DNA from: Muribaculaceae bacterium
GTDB taxonomy: Bacteria > Bacteroidota > Bacteroidia > Bacteroidales > Muribaculaceae
Assembly: GCA_017620635.1 (NCBI GenBank)
Contig: JAGAUV010000019.1
Location: 56,707 to 120,706 of the forward strand
DNA length: 64,000 nucleotides
Direction of reading: 5' to 3'
The position numbers and the translations under genes were made by a program. Below, in pieces: positions 18,211 through 28,323 of the stretch. Each line of letters begins with the position of its first letter. Position 1 is the first letter of the stretch. Under the pieces are notes generated by a model. It was not told the origin of the DNA. It was given only the letters and a program-made list of their open reading frames with translations, and made no database searches.

Positions 18211-19313
18211 TTGCGGCGTCTGGCTTGAGGCTGTTGGGGCTGTACTGGACGGATGGTTACCTGTGTGGCGCCGAAGCCGTATTCGCGGAATGAAGCGTCC
18301 TGTACGTCATGTCCTTTGAAGCGGTGGGTAAGCTCCTTCATTATCGCCTGACGGAGCACGCCCTCGCCCTTGCCGTGGATGAAGACGATGCGTGTGCCGG
18401 GCTTGCGGAGATTGGCGTTCATGACCTCGGTAAAGCGGTCGATCTGGAAGTTGAGGATATCGGCGGCCGACAGATTATCGGTGCTGTCGAACATCGCCGA
18501 CGCGTGGAGGTCGACCTCTATCACATCGTTTTTCTGCTTCGCCGATGCGTGTCGTGCCGCTTTCTGTTCGGCCTGTGCCTGGCGGCGTATGTCGCGTTCT
18601 TTCTTGGCCATGCCTTCGGCTATGGCCGCGGCGTCGTAGACAGGCTGTGTTACGGCGCGGTCGTCGATGGCGAGATCGTAGGCTATGACAGGTGTGTCGA
18701 AATATGGATTTGGTCGGAAGCAGTGCAGGCGTGCGAATTTGGTCGTTTCGATTTTGAGCTCGGTGCGACCCGGAGCTTTCGACTCGAAGTCGCGGTCGCG
18801 CTTGAATGCCAGATACTGCACCTCCATACGGTCGAAATGGCTGAGGTCGGCGCTCGTCAGCTCGAAAAGGAACTCCTGTATGTTGGGCTCTACGAGGCCG
18901 TCGTAGCGCAAGGTCCACGATTTGTCCTCTGTCGCACGGCTCATCACTGCCAGATATATGTAGTAGTTGGAGTCGTTGACAAGATAGGCGTTGAATGTGG
19001 TCTGCGACAGTGTCTTGATGTTTTCGGGCTCGAAACCTAATACAAGATTGAGGATATCGCCGCCTTTGGTCTCGATGACAGGGAGCTTCGTCGGTGCCGG
19101 AGTGTCTTCTTTCTGCGGCCGGGCTTTGGGCGCTGTGGGCGTGGGAGCCGGGACATCTGCAAACGCGGATGCGTGGCTGATCACTACACACTCACGCACG
19201 AGGACCGGTGTCTCGAATCCGTCGTCGTCGACATATGCCATATCGCCGTCTATTCTTACTACACGCCCTCCTCCGACAGCGTTGAGGTAGCGCACGGTAT
19301 CGCCGATTTTCAT
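18207..19313 (-). CDS. DUF2027 and Smr domain protein
   Basis: A 368-residue protein. The N-terminal DUF2027 part is MKIGDTVRYLNAVGGGRVVR then VDDDGFETPVLVRECVVI, followed by a beta-rich middle. The C-terminal Smr domain has IEVDLHASAMF and TRIVFIHGKGEGVLRQAI, where the LDLH-like and HGKG motifs mark the MutS2-type nuclease fold. Smr domains act on branched DNA or on mRNA at stalled ribosomes; the role of this Bacteroidetes architecture is not established. It starts 11 bases after the ArgC-like gene. Confidence 0.88.
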   Translation of the reverse strand: MKIGDTVRYLNAVGGGRVVRIDGDMAYVDDDGFETPVLVRECVVISHASAFADVPAPTPTAPKARPQKEDTPAPTKLPVIETKGGDILNLVLGFEPENIKTLSQTTFNAYLVNDSNYYIYLAVMSRATEDKSWTLRYDGLVEPNIQEFLFELTSADLSHFDRMEVQYLAFKRDRDFESKAPGRTELKIETTKFARLHCFRPNPYFDTPVIAYDLAIDDRAVTQPVYDAAAIAEGMAKKERDIRRQAQAEQKAARHASAKQKNDVIEVDLHASAMFDSTDNLSAADILNFQIDRFTEVMNANLRKPGTRIVFIHGKGEGVLRQAIMKELTHRFKGHDVQDASFREYGFGATQVTIRPVQPQQPQARRRK

Positions 19314-19324
19314 TTATATATCTG

Positions 19325-20218
19325 TTAGATCGAAAGGCCTGTGCGTTCGTGGAGGCCGAAGAGGAGGTCCATGATATGTACCGCATTGCCTGTGCAGCCC
19401 TTGGTAAGAGAGTCGAGGCTCGATTCTATCGTGAGTATGTCGCCTTCTTTCGACAGCTGTATCAGGCATTTGTTGCTGCCCCGGAGGTCTTCGTCCACTC
19501 CGCCTTTGCCTGCTATTATATATACAAAATTATGGTCTTCGTAAGTCTCGCAGTAGATGCGCTCTATCTCCTCAATGGCTATCGGTGTGCTCAGCCGTGC
19601 GCGCAGGTCGATACGGCCGAAGGGAGCTTTGGGGAGAGCTGTCGCCGATATGGCGACGCTCATCGAGGGCTGTACCTCGGCGAGCATGTCGGCGGCCTCG
19701 GAGGGGGCATTGCCGATATCGCCGGGTGTGGCGAGCTCTACGCTTATGTCCTTGTTGAGAAGTGCGCTTTTGGCGAGAGGAAGCAGTGCCAGCTCTATTG
19801 CCATTGCTTCGGGAGAGGGCGCTACGGCGCCGCGTGCGCCGCGTACCAGTGATTTGCGGTAGTATTCGGGCAGGCCGTATACCATGTCGCCGCGGTTCGA
19901 CACAAGATTTTCGGTCTTGCCGAGGACGATAAGCCTGAATTCCGGATCTGTACGGTATTTGGTCAGTATCTCGGGGCTGAGGTTTTCCTCGTCGATGACA
20001 AACAGCACATCGAGCTTGTCGAGATCGAGTACTCGCTCTATCGTCAGGTCGGTTTCGCCGGCGAAGACCGGGTGGAGCTCGGCAAGCGGCATTGTGTTGC
20101 CGCCGGGAGAGGCTACTGCCCGGAGATCTACATCCGGGTGACGGAGGAGAAGGCGCAAGAGTTGTTTACGTACGGGGTCGACGAGCGTGGCGCTGCCGTA
20201 AATACCTACTTTTATCAT
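19325..20218 (-). CDS. ArgC-like protein lacking catalytic residues
   Basis: 297 residues, compared with about 345 for N-acetyl-glutamyl-phosphate reductase. Family parts are clear: [10 protein letters not shown] with LLRLLLRHPDV (NAD(P) fold), DMVYGLPEYYRK before the active site, and the terminal KGCTGNAVHIMDLLFGLHER. The catalytic NPGCxxT motif is replaced by APSPEAM (133-139), so the cysteine position is Pro136. The GHRHxPE histidine segment is missing because the loop is shortened. It sits among gltX, waaA and smr, with no arginine genes. It looks like a pseudoenzyme or an enzyme with a new function. Confidence 0.8.
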   Translation of the reverse strand: MIKVGIYGSATLVDPVRKQLLRLLLRHPDVDLRAVASPGGNTMPLAELHPVFAGETDLTIERVLDLDKLDVLFVIDEENLSPEILTKYRTDPEFRLIVLGKTENLVSNRGDMVYGLPEYYRKSLVRGARGAVAPSPEAMAIELALLPLAKSALLNKDISVELATPGDIGNAPSEAADMLAEVQPSMSVAISATALPKAPFGRIDLRARLSTPIAIEEIERIYCETYEDHNFVYIIAGKGGVDEDLRGSNKCLIQLSKEGDILTIESSLDSLTKGCTGNAVHIMDLLFGLHERTGLSI

Positions 20219-21501
20219 GGTTCGATTTTGAAGATGTCTTTCATTATGGTGGCGGTGGCGCCGACCTTGGAAGCTATATATGTTGCCGACTTGCGGCCGG
20301 CTTCGGTCCTGAACGGGCCGTCGCTGATAAGTCGCCCGAAGAGTTTGCCGAACTGGCGGCTGTCGGATATGCTGAAGGCTCCGCCACGGGCGATGAGCTC
20401 TGTGGCCTCGTTGAACTTGCTGTAGTTGGGACCGAAGACCACAGGTATGCCGTAGACGGCCGCCTCGTTGATGTTGTGTATGCCTGTTCCGAAACCGCCG
20501 CCTATATATGCGGCGTCGGCATAGCGGTAGAGGCTGCTGAGAAGGCCGAAACAGTCGACGATGAGGAAACGGGCGCGGCCGGCGGCCTCCCGTGCCTTGT
20601 CAGGCGATTCGCTGTAGAGCTTCGACAGCTCGCTGTAGAGCATCGTCTCGTCCTTGCCAAGTCGCTTGGCCATGAGCTCGAGACGCTGGCTGTCGAACTC
20701 GTGCGGCGCTATGATGGCGCATACGTCCTTGTGTTCGCGGAGGACCGGCATGTACACATCCTCGTCTTTCTCCCAGCTGCTGCCGAAGACCATAGTGAAC
20801 GAGTCCTTGTGGGCCGCCATGAATATGTCGGCTTCGGGCATCTCGCGCTGTTTGCTGCATATCGCTGTCACGCGGTCGAAACGGGTGTCGCCGGCAACGG
20901 TAACATTGTCGATGCCTATGCCCGAGAGCAGACGGCGCGAGCGGTCGTCCTGCACGAATATGTGGTCGAAGCATCGCAGCATCTTGCGGAACATGCCGCC
21001 CCAGGGTCGGAAGAAGATCTGTTTGGAACGGAAGATCGACGAGATTATGTATGTCGGTATATGTCTTTTGTGCAGTTCGGTAAGATAGTTGCCCCAGAAC
21101 TCGTATTTCACGAATATCGCCATACGGGGCGATGCGGCGTCGAGAAAGCGGCTTACTTTGTCGGGGGTGTCGAAGGGCAGATACACTACTCCTACACGCG
21201 GATCGAAATTGTGCCGCACCTCGTAGCCTGATGGCGAGAAGAACGACAGGAGTATGCTTAGCTCCGGTTTGTTCTTCAGCAGGGCCTCGATCACGGGGCG
21301 GCTCTGCTCGAACTCGCCGAGCGACGCCGCATGTATCCACACGTCGAAGCCTCCTGGTGCCAGCTTGTCGCGCAAGGCTGCGAGACGTCCGGGTGTCTCT
21401 GCCTGGCCGGCGAGCATATGCCTGATCTTTACAGATCCGGCGCCGGCAAGGTGTGCGGCGCCGGTGTAGAGGTGCATGCCGGCATTGTAAAGTGCGTTCA
21501 T
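20215..21501 (-). CDS. waaA: 3-deoxy-D-manno-octulosonic acid transferase
   Basis: A 428-residue GT30 enzyme that adds KDO from CMP-KDO to the lipid A precursor at the inner membrane. Visible landmarks are [20 protein letters not shown] with the catalytic Glu, [23 protein letters not shown] and the C-terminal [20 protein letters not shown]. The order after gltX is typical for the phylum. Its start overlaps the gltX stop, and its stop overlaps the ArgC-like gene, by 4 bases each. Confidence 0.95.
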   Translation of the reverse strand: MNALYNAGMHLYTGAAHLAGAGSVKIRHMLAGQAETPGRLAALRDKLAPGGFDVWIHAASLGEFEQSRPVIEALLKNKPELSILLSFFSPSGYEVRHNFDPRVGVVYLPFDTPDKVSRFLDAASPRMAIFVKYEFWGNYLTELHKRHIPTYIISSIFRSKQIFFRPWGGMFRKMLRCFDHIFVQDDRSRRLLSGIGIDNVTVAGDTRFDRVTAICSKQREMPEADIFMAAHKDSFTMVFGSSWEKDEDVYMPVLREHKDVCAIIAPHEFDSQRLELMAKRLGKDETMLYSELSKLYSESPDKAREAAGRARFLIVDCFGLLSSLYRYADAAYIGGGFGTGIHNINEAAVYGIPVVFGPNYSKFNEATELIARGGAFSISDSRQFGKLFGRLISDGPFRTEAGRKSATYIASKVGATATIMKDIFKIEP

Positions 21502-23039
21502 TCAGCCGGCTGTATTCGTTCGATACCGGTCCGGATACGCCTTATGGTTTCGTCCTTGCCCATAAGCTCGGTTATCTCGAACATGTGAGGTCCTTTGCAT
21601 TCGCCCACAACGGTAAGACGGAAAGCGTTCATCACATTGCCAAGGTGCATGCCTTTTTCGGCTATCCAGCCCAGAACAATAGGCTCAAGGACGGCTGCGC
21701 TGAAGTCGGGCTGCGACTCGAGCAGTTCGGCCAGTGCCGCCATATTGCCGGGCATGTCGGGGGTCCAGCGTTTGCGTATCGATTTGGCTTCGTATTCTAC
21801 GGGCTCCTTGAAGAAGAAACCGGCGTGGTCCCACAGGTCGCTCACAAAGTTGATGCGGCTCTTGACCATGCCTACCGCACGTGCTATATATTCGTCGCTG
21901 AAGTCGGACGGCTCTATGCCGTGTGCTTTGAGTACCGGCTTGAAAAGCTCGGCGAGCTCGGCGTCGCTCTTGGTCTGGAGGTATGTGTGGTTAAACCATT
22001 TGCCTTTCTCGAAAGCGAATTTGGCTCCTGAGCGTGAGCAGTGGGCGAACGAGAATTTTGCGATCAGCTCGTCCATCGACATCACTTCGGTATCGTCGCC
22101 GGGATTCCAGCCAAGGAGGGCCAGGAAGTTGACGACAGCCTCGGGCAGATAGCCGCTCTCGCGGTAGCCGCGGCTGGTGTCGCCGCTTGTCGGATCGTGC
22201 CACTCGAGAGGGAAGACAGGGAAGCCGAGACGGTCGCCGTCACGCTTGCTGAGCTTGCCTTTGCCGTCGGGTTTGAGCAGAAGGGGCAGATGCACGAACT
22301 GTGGCGCTGTGTCGCTCCAGCCGAAAGCTTCATAGAGAAGTACGTGGAGCGGTGCCGACGGTAGCCATTCCTCGCCGCGGATCACATGCGATACTTTCAT
22401 CAGGTGGTCGTCTACGATATTGGCGAGGTGGTAGGTGGGAAGGTCGTCGGCGCTCTTGTAGAGCACCTTGTCGTCGAGAATGTCGCTCTTGATGGTCACG
22501 CGGCCTCGCAGAAGGTCGTCTACCTCTACATCGCGGCCAGGCTCCACGAGGAAGCGTACCACATACTGTGTGCCCTCGTCGATGAGACGCTTTACCTCTT
22601 CGGCAGGCAGCGTGAGCGAGTTGCGCATGCTGTTGCGTGTGGAGGCGTCGTACTGGAAGTTGGGTATCTCGGCGCGTTTGGCGTTGAGCTCGTCGGGGGT
22701 GTCGAATGCTATGTAGGCCTTGCCTGCGTCAAGGAGCATCTTCACATGCTCACGGTAGATGTCGCGGCGCTCGCTCTGCTTGTAGGGACCGTAAGGGCCG
22801 CCTTCGCGAACACCCTCGTCGATATCGATGCCGAGCCATGCAAGTGCCTCGTTGATATACTCTTCGGCACCGGGTACAAAGCGCTGTGAGTCGGTGTCTT
22901 CGATGCGTAAAATCATTTTACCGCCGTGCTGACGGGCAAAGAGATAGTTATATAGAGCGGTGCGTACTCCGCCGATGTGCAAGGGCCCTGTGGGGGACGG
23001 GGCGAAGCGTACGCGCACTTCTCGTTCTGTCTGCGACAT
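21498..23039 (-). CDS. gltX: Glutamyl-tRNA synthetase
   Basis: A 513-residue class I synthetase. The HIGH region is [20 protein letters not shown] and the KMSKS loop is KLSKRDG. The C-terminal helical anticodon domain is complete. It is the first gene of a five-gene minus-strand run with a matched -33/-7 promoter upstream. Confidence 0.97.
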   Translation of the reverse strand: MSQTEREVRVRFAPSPTGPLHIGGVRTALYNYLFARQHGGKMILRIEDTDSQRFVPGAEEYINEALAWLGIDIDEGVREGGPYGPYKQSERRDIYREHVKMLLDAGKAYIAFDTPDELNAKRAEIPNFQYDASTRNSMRNSLTLPAEEVKRLIDEGTQYVVRFLVEPGRDVEVDDLLRGRVTIKSDILDDKVLYKSADDLPTYHLANIVDDHLMKVSHVIRGEEWLPSAPLHVLLYEAFGWSDTAPQFVHLPLLLKPDGKGKLSKRDGDRLGFPVFPLEWHDPTSGDTSRGYRESGYLPEAVVNFLALLGWNPGDDTEVMSMDELIAKFSFAHCSRSGAKFAFEKGKWFNHTYLQTKSDAELAELFKPVLKAHGIEPSDFSDEYIARAVGMVKSRINFVSDLWDHAGFFFKEPVEYEAKSIRKRWTPDMPGNMAALAELLESQPDFSAAVLEPIVLGWIAEKGMHLGNVMNAFRLTVVGECKGPHMFEITELMGKDETIRRIRTGIERIQPAE

Positions 23040-23085
23040 TTTTGTTATGTTTAGATAAGTTTTTGGCCTTGTTATGTTATGACTG

Positions 23086-23115
23086 CAAAATTAGTAAAAA
23101 TCCTCAACTTAACAA
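23086..23115 (-). promoter_or_regulatory. Promoter of the gltX operon
   Basis: On the minus strand, TTG (23113-23115), a 19-base spacer and TAATTTTG (23086-23093) match the Bacteroidetes consensus. The box ends 47 bases before the gltX ATG. Confidence 0.75.
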
Positions 23116-23149
23116 AACATGAGTCCGGGAGCCATCTCTTGCCCTCGTC

Positions 23150-24001
23150 TCATTTTCCGTCAGGGATGCGTACGACTCTGACCGACGAGCCATATGCGGC
23201 CCAGTAGCCCAGGCCTCCCTCGATATTGGACGGACAGTTTTCTGAAAATGAGAACAGGAGATTTCCCGAGAGCGAAAGGTTGCTGTCGAAAACTTTCCAG
23301 AAGTCATAGAGCCGGCGGTCGATGGCCGCGATTTTGACAATGACGGTAGAGCCGGCCGAATAATAATGGCTGAAGTCGCTTTGCTCGTCGTCGTATGCGG
23401 AGTGGACGCCACGAGTGATGGTGTAACCTTCGCTTTCCGCGTAGTCTTTGCCGGCGAAAGTGCCGAGAAATGTGCCGAAGAACCGTTTTTCGAGTCCGTT
23501 CGTTTTTGAGAAGAATTTATAATAAGCATCCGGCGCCGGAGAATCGACAAATGCGCGCAGTGAAAACAAGGTGTCGCAGCCCTCGGCCGGTACGGTCTCT
23601 ATTCTTGTGATTGCAGGAGACGGAAGCATTGTTACAGTGGACTCTACAGTGTCGGTCTCCGTTTCGACCACAAGACGGTATGTGTGTCCCACCTGGCCGT
23701 GCAGGCGCGATGAGGTATAGACAAAGGAGGTCGCATAATCTTTGTTCACTCGCCCGGAGAGCAGGTACTGGCGACCGTTGTCGTAAATGCTCACGCGAGC
23801 CCACTTCTCTACAAAGCCGTCGAAAGAGGAAGTTTCGGAAGTGAGGTCGACGGCATGAGTGACAATTACCACCGGTGCCATATCCTCTTCAATCCATCCT
23901 TCGACAACCAATGGCATAGGGCCGGCGCTAAGAACGGGCTCGTCGGACGTACAGCTTCCGAGCAGGAGAATCACGGAAAGGAGGTAGAGTATCTTTTTCA
24001 T
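23150..24001 (-). CDS. DUF4249 lipoprotein
   Basis: 283 residues with lipobox MKKILYLLSVILLLGSC. The DUF4249 layout is visible: VVEGWIEEDMAPVVIVTHAV, a fold region with YRLVVETETDTVESTVTMLP, and a C-terminal YWAAYGSSVRVVRIPDG. DUF4249 proteins accompany TonB receptors and probably act as surface-exposed partners at the outer membrane. The start shares one base with the TonB receptor stop. Confidence 0.85.
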   Translation of the reverse strand: MKKILYLLSVILLLGSCTSDEPVLSAGPMPLVVEGWIEEDMAPVVIVTHAVDLTSETSSFDGFVEKWARVSIYDNGRQYLLSGRVNKDYATSFVYTSSRLHGQVGHTYRLVVETETDTVESTVTMLPSPAITRIETVPAEGCDTLFSLRAFVDSPAPDAYYKFFSKTNGLEKRFFGTFLGTFAGKDYAESEGYTITRGVHSAYDDEQSDFSHYYSAGSTVIVKIAAIDRRLYDFWKVFDSNLSLSGNLLFSFSENCPSNIEGGLGYWAAYGSSVRVVRIPDGK

Positions 24002-25980
24002 CAGAACTGTAATGTGTAAGTGAGTGACGGAATGACGGCTTGCATTACCGATTCGCGCTGTCGTATGCCGTCCTTGACTGAATACTCGGGGAAGCGGAAG
24101 AGCACGTTGCGGCAGCCAAGGGCATTGTAGACCGACACCGTGAATGTGTGACTCAGACGCCCTTCTCGCGTGATTTTCCAGGCGGCGGCGAGGTCCAGTC
24201 GCCGGTATGCCGGCAGGCGCGAGGAATTGTGTTCGAAGTACTCGCAGATAAGGTTCTCGTCTATCATATAGCCGTATTTTGCCCGGGTGTAGGGCGTGCC
24301 CGACGCATAAGTGAAAGAGCCGGAGAGGGTAAGCGGCGAGAGGGGATTATAGTTCAGGGATACAGACAGGTCGTGCGGACGGTCGTGCGACGACGGAATA
24401 TAGCGGTCCGCCAGCTTCTCGATGCGCACTCGCGATGTGCTGTAGTTGTATCCGAGGCGCCCTCGTACTTTGCCTATCTGACGCATGGCCGACACCTCTA
24501 TTCCGGCGGCGTAACCACGCCCCTCAAGGATATTGTCCAGAGGATTATAGGATGCCGAGGCCAGGTCCAGTATCGAGCCGTTCCATTCCACCGCATGCCG
24601 CATCCGGCGAGCATAGGCTTCAAGATTGACATACACTCCCGTATTGCCAAGCATGCCGCGGACTCCGGCCTCGATGCCGTAGACATCCGATGGGCTCACG
24701 CCGTGCCCGGCCAGTACCCGAAAATCTGTAGGCAGCCCGGCGCCGGATTCTTCGATAAGCCGGTCGAACATCACGCGCCGCCCGGCCGACACATAGACTG
24801 TGTATTCTTTTCCGAGCTCGGCGCTGATTTCGATTCGCGGCTGCGGACGGAAGAGGCGGTAAGCGCCGCTATGATACCCGGCCATACGCATTCCGAGTGT
24901 AAGTCTGAAGCGGCGGAATGAAAAGCCGTATTCGCCGGAAATACTATACTCTATAGCCGACGCCTCCCCGAAGCCGTTCTGGCCGGAAGTGTGGCGATGG
25001 CTGAAATCGGCGCCTACCGTAAATCGGCCCAGTGGGAACGATGTCGCCGCCTTGTACTCGCACATGTCGGATGGCAGGTCGATACGGCGGCCGCCTTCGT
25101 CGATTTTGAATTTGTTTCTGTACTCCGACCGGCTTACCGAGGTAATCGCTTTGCCGCGCAGCCAGGAAAGCGAGGCGGCACTGTTGCGCCAGCCGAGTTC
25201 TCCGTCCTTCGAGCCGTTGACATCATTGTTTATGTCAAGATAATCGCGGTTGCCGAAAAACGACAGCCGCAGAATGTCGCGGTCCGACGGCGCCCATGTC
25301 ACGTCGCCGTTGATATCCGTAAATCCATATTTCAGACGCGAGCCTCCGAGCTTCAGGATATCGGGAAAAACGGCATCGAGGTACGAGCATCTGCCTCCTA
25401 ACCCTATCGACAGGCCATGGGCGACGGGAATACGGACCGCCGCGTGGCTTTCGATCAGCCCTGCGGCGACACTGCCGTTAAGAACGGAATCGGGCCCGGC
25501 ACCGCTTTCTGCGGCGAAATATCCTGCGGCAAGCGGCCCTGTAGTCATGGGAATGCGGCCGGGTGCGAATACATAGCTGCGATAATACGCCGGATTATAG
25601 GCGCTGAACAGGCCGAGCATATGAAGCGGATTTATAACCCTGGCATTATCGGATGTGAAGAGATTGTCGCCGCTTGAAGAGCCGCGGACACTCACGCCGC
25701 CCTGAAGCTCTGCCGTGGTAGTGACCGACGGCAAGGTCCTGATGATGGCGAGCGGATCGCCTGAGCCCATAAGCGTTACCTGCTCCCCGAGGAACCGGCC
25801 ATTGAGATTGAGAAAACCGAGGCTGTCGATTTTTACCACGCGTCTGGGTGCCAATGTAGTCACTGTGATGGCGTCGAGGTCGTGGTGGCGGATATCTAAA
25901 GTGTCGGCCGGTTCGGCCTTCGCCGTAGCGAAGACCATTCCGGCCGACAAAAACAGTATGACGGTTTTTTTAATATTCAT
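24001..25980 (-). CDS. TonB-dependent outer-membrane receptor
   Basis: About 659 residues. I use the ATG at 25980; a GTG directly before it would add one residue. A signal peptide is followed by a short region and a plug domain (TVTTLAPRRVV, then RTLPSVTTTAELQGGVSVRG). A beta-barrel with repeated aromatic strands ends in a C-terminal FRFPEYSV..LTYTLQF. There is no STN or carboxypeptidase-regulatory domain, so it is a short receptor. It overlaps the unknown 588-residue gene by 11 bases. The substrate cannot be told from sequence. Confidence 0.85.
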   Translation of the reverse strand: MNIKKTVILFLSAGMVFATAKAEPADTLDIRHHDLDAITVTTLAPRRVVKIDSLGFLNLNGRFLGEQVTLMGSGDPLAIIRTLPSVTTTAELQGGVSVRGSSSGDNLFTSDNARVINPLHMLGLFSAYNPAYYRSYVFAPGRIPMTTGPLAAGYFAAESGAGPDSVLNGSVAAGLIESHAAVRIPVAHGLSIGLGGRCSYLDAVFPDILKLGGSRLKYGFTDINGDVTWAPSDRDILRLSFFGNRDYLDINNDVNGSKDGELGWRNSAASLSWLRGKAITSVSRSEYRNKFKIDEGGRRIDLPSDMCEYKAATSFPLGRFTVGADFSHRHTSGQNGFGEASAIEYSISGEYGFSFRRFRLTLGMRMAGYHSGAYRLFRPQPRIEISAELGKEYTVYVSAGRRVMFDRLIEESGAGLPTDFRVLAGHGVSPSDVYGIEAGVRGMLGNTGVYVNLEAYARRMRHAVEWNGSILDLASASYNPLDNILEGRGYAAGIEVSAMRQIGKVRGRLGYNYSTSRVRIEKLADRYIPSSHDRPHDLSVSLNYNPLSPLTLSGSFTYASGTPYTRAKYGYMIDENLICEYFEHNSSRLPAYRRLDLAAAWKITREGRLSHTFTVSVYNALGCRNVLFRFPEYSVKDGIRQRESVMQAVIPSLTYTLQF

Positions 25981-27736
25981 CACTGCCGCGCTCCTGACCT
26001 GTGATATTCAGGTACGTGTCGATGATTTCGTTATAATCGTCGATAAGCTTTGTGAAGGAAGTGCTGTCGAAGAAATCCTCCATGTAGAAAGATGTGTTGT
26101 CGGGGAACAACAGCATGGGAGTTATATTATAATAGTGGGTGTAAACGATCTCGGGATATATGAGGTCTTTTTCATCCACGTTGATTGTCTCGTTTCCGAG
26201 ATATTCTCCGTTCTCATCATAACGATAGCCGTATATTTGCCATGGGCCATATATGGGCTCGTCCATACCGGTGGCCTCATTATACCTGTAATCGATCTGC
26301 CTGTTTACATCTAAAAGATAACCGTCCATTACCATGTAAGCACGTGTCTTGTCGTCATAGTACGGATAGTATTCGTCGGGTTCTTCCATGTATTCCCAGC
26401 CGAGATAGCCCTGGAGCTTGCTGTCGCCGTCGTAATAGAAACCGGCATCGGTATACGAATTTAATGTATTTACCTGAGCACCGAGGATATCGAGGTCGTA
26501 GGTAGTTACATGTACGGAAGAGCCTTCTTTTTTGAACACTTTTCCATTGGTATAATATGTGATACCATTCTTTTTGTATTCATAATAAGCGTCAGCATCC
26601 GTTTTGAACTCGTTATAGAATTTCGAAGCGTTGTAGCCCATGCCGCGTACCTGAAGTTTGCCGAGAAGGTCTGCAGTAGCTTCACAACGTTTGAACATGG
26701 CGATCAAGCGTTCGGGATTACCTTCTGAAATCAGATCGTTACCATATTCGCCGCCCCATTTCTCTGTCGATTCGTCTATTGCATCGTATATTTCCTCATA
26801 GCTTACGAAGTTCTTGCCGCTGAGCTTCGAGCTTGCTGTCAGGTAATCCTTGCCTTTGACAACGACACGGACGTCGTCGCGGATGCAGTCGTCCACTACA
26901 TTCATGGTGTTCACTACATAGTAGTTGTTTGCATCGACCTCCACCTTCATGTCGATGCTCTTGCGGTCGTTGAGGGTGGTGTTGAGTGTGACAGTGGCAA
27001 TCTTCTTGGAGTCGCGCGAGAAAGTGACGGTAACAAGGCGTGGAAAGCGGCCTTCGAAATCGCGTGTGGTCCAGGTGGTAAAATCGCTGCTGTAGGTCAT
27101 GCTTGTGACGTAAGTCACATTGTTACGGCCGGTAAAGCGGAGCTCTACATGGTCGGGGCAGTCGCTCTTTTCCCATTTGCCTGATTTGGGATTGGCTGTA
27201 TAGATACCGTTGTAATCCTCCAGTTTGTAGAAATTGACGGTCTTGGACTTAAAACTGCGTACGGCGGCAGGATTTCCGGCGGCAATCGCCTTGAGATCGT
27301 TCATCATACCGGCAAACTCGCCATGGACGCCGATGTAGTCGAGAGGACATTCGAATTCTATCGGAGCAAGATATTCGGTATCGCTGTCGATGAAGTCGTG
27401 GCACATCAGTATGATTTCCGTCTGGTCCTTGACGTCGAAACCATTGTAGGCTTCTGTTCCGATCTGTACGAGGCGCTCCTTCTGCTCTTCTGAGGTCAGT
27501 GACGTCGAGAGGGGAGCGGTAAAGGAAATGTAGTCGATCTCGTCGAGGTTGATGGTCTCGTCGTAGCCGACTACCGAAAGGGTATGGCCGTTGTTGGAAA
27601 AGCTGAGGTTTTCGGCCACGCCGAAATTGAATTTCGTGATTTTATCACCCTTGACTACATAGAAAGCCTTGGGAAGAGCGAACACCGTGCATACACACAG
27701 CACGGACGCTGCGAGAGTGGTAAAGATTTTCTTCAT
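25970..27736 (-). CDS. Secreted protein of unknown function (588 residues)
   Basis: A signal peptide (MKKIFTTLAASVLCVCTVFA) is followed by a small beta module (FYVVKGDKITKFNFGVAENL, then LDEIDYISF) resembling the start of the neighbouring 153-residue protein. The remaining 500 residues are rich in Tyr, Asp and Glu (for example EEPDEYYPYYDDKTR near residue 460). I recognise no domain. Base composition is visibly more AT-rich than in the flanking genes. It is second in a four-gene operon with a TonB receptor and DUF4249. It may be a surface or periplasmic binding protein, but that is inference. Confidence 0.8.
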   Translation of the reverse strand: MKKIFTTLAASVLCVCTVFALPKAFYVVKGDKITKFNFGVAENLSFSNNGHTLSVVGYDETINLDEIDYISFTAPLSTSLTSEEQKERLVQIGTEAYNGFDVKDQTEIILMCHDFIDSDTEYLAPIEFECPLDYIGVHGEFAGMMNDLKAIAAGNPAAVRSFKSKTVNFYKLEDYNGIYTANPKSGKWEKSDCPDHVELRFTGRNNVTYVTSMTYSSDFTTWTTRDFEGRFPRLVTVTFSRDSKKIATVTLNTTLNDRKSIDMKVEVDANNYYVVNTMNVVDDCIRDDVRVVVKGKDYLTASSKLSGKNFVSYEEIYDAIDESTEKWGGEYGNDLISEGNPERLIAMFKRCEATADLLGKLQVRGMGYNASKFYNEFKTDADAYYEYKKNGITYYTNGKVFKKEGSSVHVTTYDLDILGAQVNTLNSYTDAGFYYDGDSKLQGYLGWEYMEEPDEYYPYYDDKTRAYMVMDGYLLDVNRQIDYRYNEATGMDEPIYGPWQIYGYRYDENGEYLGNETINVDEKDLIYPEIVYTHYYNITPMLLFPDNTSFYMEDFFDSTSFTKLIDDYNEIIDTYLNITGQERGSDEY

Positions 27737-28197
27737 CAGAGGGCGACTTTAATGGTGTAACTTCCGGATTTAAAGACAACAGGACCGGCACCTTTCATCG
27801 CGTCGAGTGAAATGTGGTCGCCGGCTTTGGCCGGTATCGCAACAAGTTTTTTGCCGTCGATACCAAATGCCTCGAAGACACCGTCTGCAATCATATCGAC
27901 AGCGAGTGTGGCACCGTTGAAACGGAATGTGGCGTCTGTTTTATTTTCGCCCACAATGTCAATGCCGCTGGTGGAATCGTCTACTTTGATGGTTTCGAGA
28001 GACTGCTGCGGATAAGTAGCGATGACTTGGCCTGCGGCATCGGACACTTCCATTGTGCCGCCTTTGAATGTCAGACGGTCGGCCTTGTCAAGATCTATAA
28101 CTTGCCAGCCGTCGGAAGTCTTGATATGCAGGTAATTGGCTGCACTGAGGCCAAAAGATGCTGCAATAAGACAGAAACTGAGTAAAAATTTTTTCAT
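27736..28197 (-). CDS. Small secreted protein with C-terminal sorting-like domain
   Basis: 153 residues, signal peptide MKKFLLSFCLIAASFGLSAA. The first module reads YLHIKTSDGWQVIDLDKADR then LTFKGGTMEV, a beta repeat common in secreted Bacteroidales proteins. The C-terminal 60 residues (VFEAFGIDGKKLVAIPAKAG, then VVFKSGSYTIKVAL) resemble type IX-like sorting beta-sandwiches, although no full C-terminal signal consensus is certain. First in the operon; its stop shares one base with the next start. Confidence 0.75.
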   Translation of the reverse strand: MKKFLLSFCLIAASFGLSAANYLHIKTSDGWQVIDLDKADRLTFKGGTMEVSDAAGQVIATYPQQSLETIKVDDSTSGIDIVGENKTDATFRFNGATLAVDMIADGVFEAFGIDGKKLVAIPAKAGDHISLDAMKGAGPVVFKSGSYTIKVAL

Positions 28198-28235
28198 TTA
28201 GTATAGGATAATGATTAGATTTTTTTGATGTCCTG

Positions 28236-28243
28236 CAAAATTA
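28236..28243 (-). promoter_or_regulatory. -7 element of the four-gene outer-membrane operon
   Basis: TAATTTTG on the minus strand lies 38 bases before the first gene of the operon. Confidence 0.6.
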
Positions 28244-28323
28244 GATAAAATTATTACGCGCCTCGCCTATTTAACTTTGCTTTACATTACTTTACGTACA
28301 TTAACCCCGAGGCGCTTTATTCG

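Noticed and set aside
19325-20218. Functional argC
   Set aside because: Catalytic cysteine and histidine segments are absent and there are no arginine genes nearby.
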